Below are positions 6,529 to 10,094 of a DNA stretch of 10,094 nt, piece after piece. The notes below the pieces were generated by a model. That model worked only from the letters and a program-made list of their open reading frames with translations. It was not told where the DNA came from and did no database searches. The stretch covers positions 1 to 10,094 of the forward strand of contig JAPKYG010000127.1 in assembly GCA_026394435.1 (NCBI GenBank), in the 5' to 3' direction. Source of the DNA: Methanobacteriota archaeon (GTDB lineage: Archaea; Thermoplasmatota; E2; DHVEG-1). The translations under genes were made by a program, and so were the position numbers. How positions within the stretch are numbered: position 1 is the first letter of the stretch; every line of letters starts with the position of its first letter.

Positions 6529-7308
6529 TTATTTTCCTTTAAACAGGGGTTTTCTCTTTTCCAGGAACGCGGTCATTCCTTCTTTTTGGTCTTCTGTTGA
6601 GAAGCTTGAGGAGAAATATGAGATCTCGAGTGCGCATGCCGAAGGAAGATCTATGTTACTTCCTTTATTGACCAGTGCTTTGATAAATCCGGTCTGAACA
6701 GTGGATTTCCCTGCGATTTTTTGTGCGAGTTTCTCGGTTTCCTCCATGAGTTTCTCATGGTCGACAACCTTGTTTACCAGGCCGATACGCCATGCTTCCT
6801 GTGCATCGATCGTATCACCGGTGAGAAGAAGCTCCTTTGCCTTTATGTTCCCTACGAGTCTTGGCAGTCGTTGCGTCCCTCCGAATCCTGGGTGGATCCC
6901 GAGATTAATTTCTGGTTGGCCTATCTTTGCATTCGTGGAGGCAAGGATGATGTCACAGGCCATCATCACCTCACAGCCACCCCCAAGTGCGTATCCGTTG
7001 ACAGCGGCGATGTAGGGGAAACGAGAGTTTTCTATGTTCTGCAGAAGCCGATGTCCGAGTGTTGCGAACTCTTTTGCCTGTAGCGTGTTCATATGCTGCA
7101 TTTGTTTGATGTCTGCGCCTGCGATGAACGCTTTTTCTTTCCCCGTGAGTATTGCCACGTGGATGGTAGGATCGTTTTCCAGCTCCTCCACCGCGTTGGT
7201 GAGTTCTTCTAAGGTTTCTTTGTCTAACGCATTGAGGACCTGTGGCCGGTTCATGATGATGGTTGCGATCGTGTTTTTCTTTTCAATGATGATGTTTTTA
7301 TAACTCAT
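6529..7308 (-). CDS. Enoyl-CoA hydratase (crotonase family)
   Basis: Hydrates trans-2-enoyl-CoA; in this setting crotonyl-CoA to 3-hydroxybutyryl-CoA. The 259-aa length is typical of monofunctional crotonases. Seen: FIAGADIKQM (61-70) and GYALGGGCEVMMACD (105-119), which form the oxyanion hole and CoA pocket, and QPEINLGIHPGFGGTQRLPR (131-150). Glu113 and Glu133 align with the two catalytic glutamates of rat crotonase (Glu144, Glu164), so a true hydratase is expected rather than an isomerase or hydrolase relative. The C-terminus ends in the common KPLFKGK form. It starts six bases after the 3-hydroxyacyl-CoA dehydrogenase stop, and its AGGTGA ribosome-binding site (7315-7320) overlaps that stop, so the two are translationally linked. 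Confidence 0.94.
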   Translation of the reverse strand: MSYKNIIIEKKNTIATIIMNRPQVLNALDKETLEELTNAVEELENDPTIHVAILTGKEKAFIAGADIKQMQHMNTLQAKEFATLGHRLLQNIENSRFPYIAAVNGYALGGGCEVMMACDIILASTNAKIGQPEINLGIHPGFGGTQRLPRLVGNIKAKELLLTGDTIDAQEAWRIGLVNKVVDHEKLMEETEKLAQKIAGKSTVQTGFIKALVNKGSNIDLPSACALEISYFSSSFSTEDQKEGMTAFLEKRKPLFKGK

Positions 7309-7314
7309 AGGTTC

Positions 7315-8172
7315 TCACCTTGGGGGATAATCGTAGAATCCTTTCCCGGTTTTCCGTCCGAGGTACCCGGCCTGCACCATTTTTTTCAGCAGCGGGCAGG
7401 GGCGGTACTTTGAATCATTAAACCCTTCGTACAGGACGTTCATGATGTTGAGGCTGACATCAAGTCCTATCAGATCAGCAAGCTCCAGGGGGCCCATGGG
7501 ATGATTCATCCCCAGCTTCATCACACTATCGATGGACTCCTTGGTACCGGTTCCATCCTGCAGACAGAACATCGCTTCATTGATCATGGTAAACAGCACG
7601 CGATTTGATATGAATCCTGGTCCGTCGTTTACTTCTATGGGGATTTTCTCCATTTTCTCGGCAAGGTGTTTGATGGTAGTCGCAGTCTCTGTGGATGTGC
7701 GTAATCCACGGATGACCTCAACAAGTTTCATCAAGGGGACCGGGTTCATGAAATGCATCCCGATGAACAGGTCCGGTCGTTTTGTTGCTGAGGCAAGATC
7801 TGTAATAGGGATCGTGGATGTGTTTGAAGCAAAAATGGTTTCTTTCTTGCAGATCCCATCAAGTTTCTGGAAAACCTCTTTTTTCATCTTCACTTCTTCC
7901 AGGATTGCCTCGATGATTAAATCAGCGTCTTTCATGTCTTCTAGTTTTGTTGTTCCATGGATTTTTCCCATGATGTTTTTTTTGTCATCTGGGGTCATTT
8001 TTCCTTTCTCAACGGATTTATCCACGAACTTCTCAACAAAACCTAGTCCTTTCTTCACGTATTCATCTTTTATATCATGAAGAATAACCTCATATCCTGC
8101 TTTTGCGGCAACCAATGCGATCCCATGGCCCATGGTTCCCGCGCCGATAATACCTATCTTTTTTATGGTCAT
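7315..8172 (-). CDS. 3-hydroxybutyryl-CoA / 3-hydroxyacyl-CoA dehydrogenase
   Basis: NAD(P)-dependent oxidation of 3-hydroxybutyryl-CoA to acetoacetyl-CoA (reversible). The 285-aa protein begins IGIIGAGTMGHGIALVAAKA, with the Rossmann GxGxxG at residues 10-15. Active-site segments follow: SNTSTIPITDLA (116-127), FIGMHFMNPVPLMKLVEVI (136-154) with catalytic His140 and Glu152, and NDGPGFISNRVL (182-193) with Asn190. The C-terminal helical domain has MGPLELADLIGLD (226-238) and GRKTGKGFYDY (272-282). Length and domain order match clostridial-type monofunctional enzymes. Many archaea instead carry a dehydrogenase fused to a crotonase domain; here the hydratase is a separate next gene. The start is supported by AGGAGG at 8180-8185, seven bases upstream and overlapping the thiolase stop. 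Asp33 at the end of strand beta2 (LHDI) suggests NAD rather than NADP. Confidence 0.95.
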   Translation of the reverse strand: MTIKKIGIIGAGTMGHGIALVAAKAGYEVILHDIKDEYVKKGLGFVEKFVDKSVEKGKMTPDDKKNIMGKIHGTTKLEDMKDADLIIEAILEEVKMKKEVFQKLDGICKKETIFASNTSTIPITDLASATKRPDLFIGMHFMNPVPLMKLVEVIRGLRTSTETATTIKHLAEKMEKIPIEVNDGPGFISNRVLFTMINEAMFCLQDGTGTKESIDSVMKLGMNHPMGPLELADLIGLDVSLNIMNVLYEGFNDSKYRPCPLLKKMVQAGYLGRKTGKGFYDYPPR

Positions 8173-8183
8173 CTGTTTTCCTC

Positions 8184-9362
8184 CTACCGTTCCACAATCA
8201 TTGATACCGCATGGCCACCGCCAAGGCAGATGGTAGCCAGACCCCGGTGTTTCTTATAGTGTTTCATCGAATGAAGCAATGTTACGAGTATACGAGCTCC
8301 GCTGCTGCCGATAGGGTGACCAATGGCGATTGCGCCGCCATGGACATTGAACTTTTCCTTAGGTATGCCTATCTCTTTGATGAGTGCTGCGGAGGCAGAG
8401 GAGAACGCTTCGTTATGCTCCACGAGATCAATATCGTCAATCGTGAGTTTCATCTTTTTAAACAGGTTTCTGAGTCCAGGGATTGGTGCTTCCATGACAT
8501 ACTCTGGTTTTACCCCAGTGGTATCATATCCTTTGATGGTCGCGAGTATCTCGAGGTTTTCTTTTTTTGCTTTCTCTTTGCTCATCACGATCACCGCTGA
8601 TGCACCATCGGTTATCTGTGAGGCGTTTCCCGCGGTAATCACGCCTCCTTCTTTGAAGAATGGTTTTAACGCTCCAAGGCTCTCCATGGTGGTATCCTTG
8701 CGGATGCCTTCATCGTGTGCAAAAAATAGGGGATCTCCTTTCTTTTGTTTAATCTCAACTGGAACTATTTCATCTTTGAATTTCCCGGTCTCCGTTGCTT
8801 TAGCTGCTTTCTGATGGCTTGCAAAGGCGAGCTCATCGCAGTCTTTCCTCGCGATATGATATTTTTCTGCGACGATTTCCCCGGTCATCCCCATATGGAA
8901 ATTATTGTACGCGTCCCAGAGGCCGTCGTGGACCATGGAGTCGATGATCTTCCCGTCGAAGATACGGTACCCGAACCGCGCCTTATCTAAGAGATAGGGG
9001 CAGTTGGTCATGCTCTCCATGCCTCCTGCGATGATACAGTCTGCGTCACCGAGTTTTATTGCTTGGGCTGCGAGAATAACTGCTTTGAGTGACGATCCGC
9101 AGACCTTATCAATATGAAAACAACCGACCTCATATGGGAGTCCTGCTGCGATAGCGGCCTGTCGTGCCACATTCTGGCCTAGACCAGCGGAGACGACATT
9201 TCCCATGATCACTTCGTTGATTTCTTTTGGTTGTATGCCTGTTTTTTTCACGGCTTCTTTTATGACGATTCCTCCGAGTTGAGGAGCGGAAAAGCCTTTT
9301 AAGGTACCATCAAATTTTCCCTGCGCTGTTCGGAGCGCTGCTACAATGACTGCGTCATTCAT
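8184..9362 (-). CDS. Acetyl-CoA C-acetyltransferase (thiolase)
   Basis: Thiolytic cleavage of acetoacetyl-CoA to two acetyl-CoA, or the reverse Claisen condensation. From the chosen start the protein is 392 aa, the usual length of bacterial-type tetrameric thiolases. Seen: nucleophile Cys88 in DKVCGSSLKA, NEAFSSASA from residue 317, His349 in GGAIAIGHPIGSSGAR and Cys379 in CLGGGHAVSMIVE, so the catalytic triad is complete. Start: ATG 9362 gives MNDAVIVAALRT, the normal thiolase N-terminus, with GGTGGAGG 11 bases upstream; an in-frame GTG at 9383 would begin inside that site. It is the first gene of the minus-strand operon, followed after 11 bp by the dehydrogenase. There is no adjacent DUF35 OB-fold gene, the usual partner of archaeal-type thiolases. 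Confidence 0.95.
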   Translation of the reverse strand: MNDAVIVAALRTAQGKFDGTLKGFSAPQLGGIVIKEAVKKTGIQPKEINEVIMGNVVSAGLGQNVARQAAIAAGLPYEVGCFHIDKVCGSSLKAVILAAQAIKLGDADCIIAGGMESMTNCPYLLDKARFGYRIFDGKIIDSMVHDGLWDAYNNFHMGMTGEIVAEKYHIARKDCDELAFASHQKAAKATETGKFKDEIVPVEIKQKKGDPLFFAHDEGIRKDTTMESLGALKPFFKEGGVITAGNASQITDGASAVIVMSKEKAKKENLEILATIKGYDTTGVKPEYVMEAPIPGLRNLFKKMKLTIDDIDLVEHNEAFSSASAALIKEIGIPKEKFNVHGGAIAIGHPIGSSGARILVTLLHSMKHYKKHRGLATICLGGGHAVSMIVER

Positions 9363-9373
9363 AATTACGTATA

Positions 9374-9381
9374 CCTCCACC
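9374..9381 (-). promoter_or_regulatory. Ribosome-binding site of thiolase
   Basis: GGTGGAGG on the minus strand. The spacing of 11 bases to ATG 9362 is a little long, but the alternative GTG (9383) overlaps the site and would add seven residues not usual in the family. Confidence 0.6.
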
Positions 9382-9415
9382 AAATAATTTTTACGGAGGA
9401 TGCAATCCGGTATTC

Positions 9416-9423
9416 ATTTAAAA
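9416..9423 (-). promoter_or_regulatory. TATA-box-like element for the thiolase operon
   Basis: TTTTAAAT on the minus strand, with a purine-rich GGAAAATG immediately upstream that could serve as a BRE. A start near 9394 would give a leader of about 30 bases that contains the GGTGGAGG site. Pattern only. Confidence 0.4.
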
Positions 9424-9516
9424 CATTTTCCAAAATATCATACTCGGAGAGTGGAAAAAAACTTTTTTACGAGGTTATAAAAATAAAGAAGGAAGGGAAA
9501 AAATTAGGGGGATAAT

Positions 9517-9555
9517 ATGAAGAACGTAAAACGTCCCTTCCTCCTCTCCTTATAA
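9517..9555 (+). CDS. Possible 12-codon ORF, MKNVKRPFLLSL
   Basis: A very short ORF with unusually complete signals: a TATA-like GGTTATAAAAATA at about 9473-9485, a GGGGG at 9507-9511 five bases before the ATG, and an AT-rich, T-rich stretch after the stop. The product has a basic start and a hydrophobic end, like the first residues of a signal peptide, so it might be a leader peptide or the stub of a decayed secreted-protein gene. It may equally be chance in an AT-rich spacer. Confidence 0.15.
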   Translation: MKNVKRPFLLSL

Positions 9556-9678
9556 TGAGAAAATTTATAATTTTTTATCAATAATAAAATATTTTTCCTC
9601 TTAAAATCACTTTTGGTAACATTTTTCTTATATGTTTTACCGTGGCAAATGTCCACTTTGTCGTTTTTCCCGAGAAGC

Positions 9679-9686
9679 TTTATAAA
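9679..9686 (+). promoter_or_regulatory. TATA-box-like element for the beta-helix gene
   Basis: TTTATAAA preceded by purine-rich CGAGAAGC (9671-9678), a good BRE/TATA-like combination. The expected transcription start is near 9709, about 43 bases before the ATG at 9752. Confidence 0.55.
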
Positions 9687-9689
9687 GGT

Positions 9690-9717
9690 TTAATGACAGA
9701 GATTAGCAAGTCATTAA
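9690..9717. promoter_or_regulatory. Operator-like inverted repeat over the predicted start site
   Basis: Perfect 8-bp arms TTAATGAC (9690-9697) and GTCATTAA (9710-9717) separated by 12 bases, so the arm centres are 20 bp apart, about two helical turns. It begins four bases after the TATA-like element and covers the predicted transcription start, where archaeal repressors commonly bind. The bound regulator is unknown. Confidence 0.4.
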
Positions 9718-9751
9718 TTAACATGATATAGAATGGCAGGAATGGAAGGAA

Positions 9752-10094
9752 ATGGAGAGAAAGCACCCAAGTATATTACTTAATTTTCTTACCATACTTT
9801 TACTTCTTAGTATTTCATCTATTGCTCCTGGAGTCACTGGAGTACCAACACAAAAGAACATTCAATCTTACTCAGAGATAGTGATAGATATTTCTTCCGT
9901 TACTACCACCATTCAAGACGCCATCAATTCCGCACAACCAAACTCAACAATTCAACTGCCTGCAGGAACCTTTACAGAAATTCTGACCATCAACAAACCA
10001 CTCCACCTCAAAGGAGATGGAATATCACGAACCATCCTTAGTCCCACCTCAGCAAACAACGGATATGCTATCCGGATCATCGCCAAAGGAGTTA
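9752..10094 (+). CDS. Secreted right-handed beta-helix protein, N-terminal part (cut by window edge)
   Basis: The first 114 codons of an exported protein. MERKHPSILLNF begins a signal peptide with a hydrophobic stretch to about residue 29 (ILLLLSISSIAPGVTG). The mature part reaches TTIQDAINSAQPNSTIQLPA at about 54-73, then GTFTEILTINKPLHLKGDG and SRTILSP. The order (I)QDAI, IxLPAGTF, LTINKPLHLKGDG is the standard opening of pectate-lyase-fold/NosD-like parallel beta-helix repeats found in surface proteins and carbohydrate-active enzymes. Which ligand or enzyme activity follows cannot be told from this part. The start is fixed by an in-frame TAA at 9719-9721 and no other in-frame ATG; a GGAAGGA (9744-9750) lies directly before it. 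Its own promoter and operator-like repeat suggest regulation separate from the divergent thiolase operon. Confidence 0.85.
   Translation, partial: MERKHPSILLNFLTILLLLSISSIAPGVTGVPTQKNIQSYSEIVIDISSVTTTIQDAINSAQPNSTIQLPAGTFTEILTINKPLHLKGDGISRTILSPTSANNGYAIRIIAKGV

Larger units (their letters stand above)
9363..9751. other. AT-rich intergenic region between divergent genes
   Basis: 389 bp with no conserved protein-coding gene on either strand. It holds the thiolase promoter and leader at its left end and the beta-helix gene's promoter, operator-like repeat and leader at its right end. The middle (about 9470-9670) is very AT-rich and contains a possible tiny plus-strand ORF and a 9-bp inverted repeat, AGGAAGGGA at 9490-9498 with TCCCTTCCT at 9534-9542. 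No RNA gene that I recognise is present. Confidence 0.6.

Noticed and set aside
7532..8080. 182-aa open frame on the plus strand
   Set aside because: It is antisense to the well-supported 3-hydroxyacyl-CoA dehydrogenase. Its Ser/Phe-rich composition is typical of a shadow frame.
8323..8814. 163-aa open frame on the plus strand
   Set aside because: It is antisense to thiolase, which has a complete set of catalytic residues; this frame shows no domain.
9615..9641. Imperfect repeat GGTAACAT ... ATGTTTTACC as an operator
   Set aside because: The arms need a two-base bulge and are not placed relative to a promoter, so it could easily be chance in AT-rich DNA.
9733..9783. Upstream ATGs at 9733 and 9742 as starts for the beta-helix protein
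   Set aside because: They are in another frame that stops at TAA 9781-9783. The beta-helix frame has its only usable ATG at 9752.
1..10094. CRISPR arrays, insertion sequences, tRNA or rRNA genes, attachment sites
   Set aside because: I saw no regularly spaced repeats, transposase motifs, terminal inverted repeats or RNA-gene signatures on either strand.

Overview
This window looks archaeal. Transcription units begin with TATA-box-like elements about 35 to 70 nt before the start codon rather than bacterial -35/-10 pairs. Some genes (positions 1712 and 1810) appear leaderless or have very short leaders, while genes inside operons have clear Shine-Dalgarno sites. The two secreted proteins (a WEIGDQWTY-type exported protein and a right-handed beta-helix protein) are of a kind common in sediment Thermoplasmatota and other Euryarchaeota. 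That lineage guess is inference from style only. No rRNA, tRNA, CRISPR array or insertion sequence was seen.

Layout. (1) Minus strand, 1-1712: an acyl-CoA dehydrogenase followed by the N-terminal third of an AMP-forming acyl-CoA synthetase that runs off the left edge. (2) Plus strand, 1810-5374, divergent from (1): a four-gene B12-mutase operon of corrinoid adenosyltransferase, mutase large subunit, B12-binding small subunit and MeaB/MeaI-type GTPase chaperone. (3) Minus strand, 9362-5431, convergent with (2): thiolase, 3-hydroxyacyl-CoA dehydrogenase and enoyl-CoA hydratase in a tight operon, then a secreted protein of unknown function with its own putative promoter. (4) An AT-rich 389-bp intergenic region with divergent promoters, an operator-like inverted repeat and a possible 12-codon ORF. 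(5) Plus strand, 9752 to the end: the start of a secreted beta-helix protein.

The main result concerns the mutase. By overall similarity it would be called methylmalonyl-CoA mutase, but the two residues that read the acyl group are Phe89 and Gln207. These are the residues of isobutyryl-CoA mutase, not the Tyr89/Arg207 pair of methylmalonyl-CoA mutase. With this reading the window encodes a nearly complete route: isobutyrate (or another short acid) is activated to its CoA ester, isobutyryl-CoA is isomerised to n-butyryl-CoA, and this is oxidised to crotonyl-CoA, hydrated, oxidised to acetoacetyl-CoA and cleaved to two acetyl-CoA. The adenosyltransferase and GTPase supply and guard the adenosylcobalamin. 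The route could also run in reverse. Electron-transfer flavoprotein and any upstream valine-degrading enzymes are not in the window.
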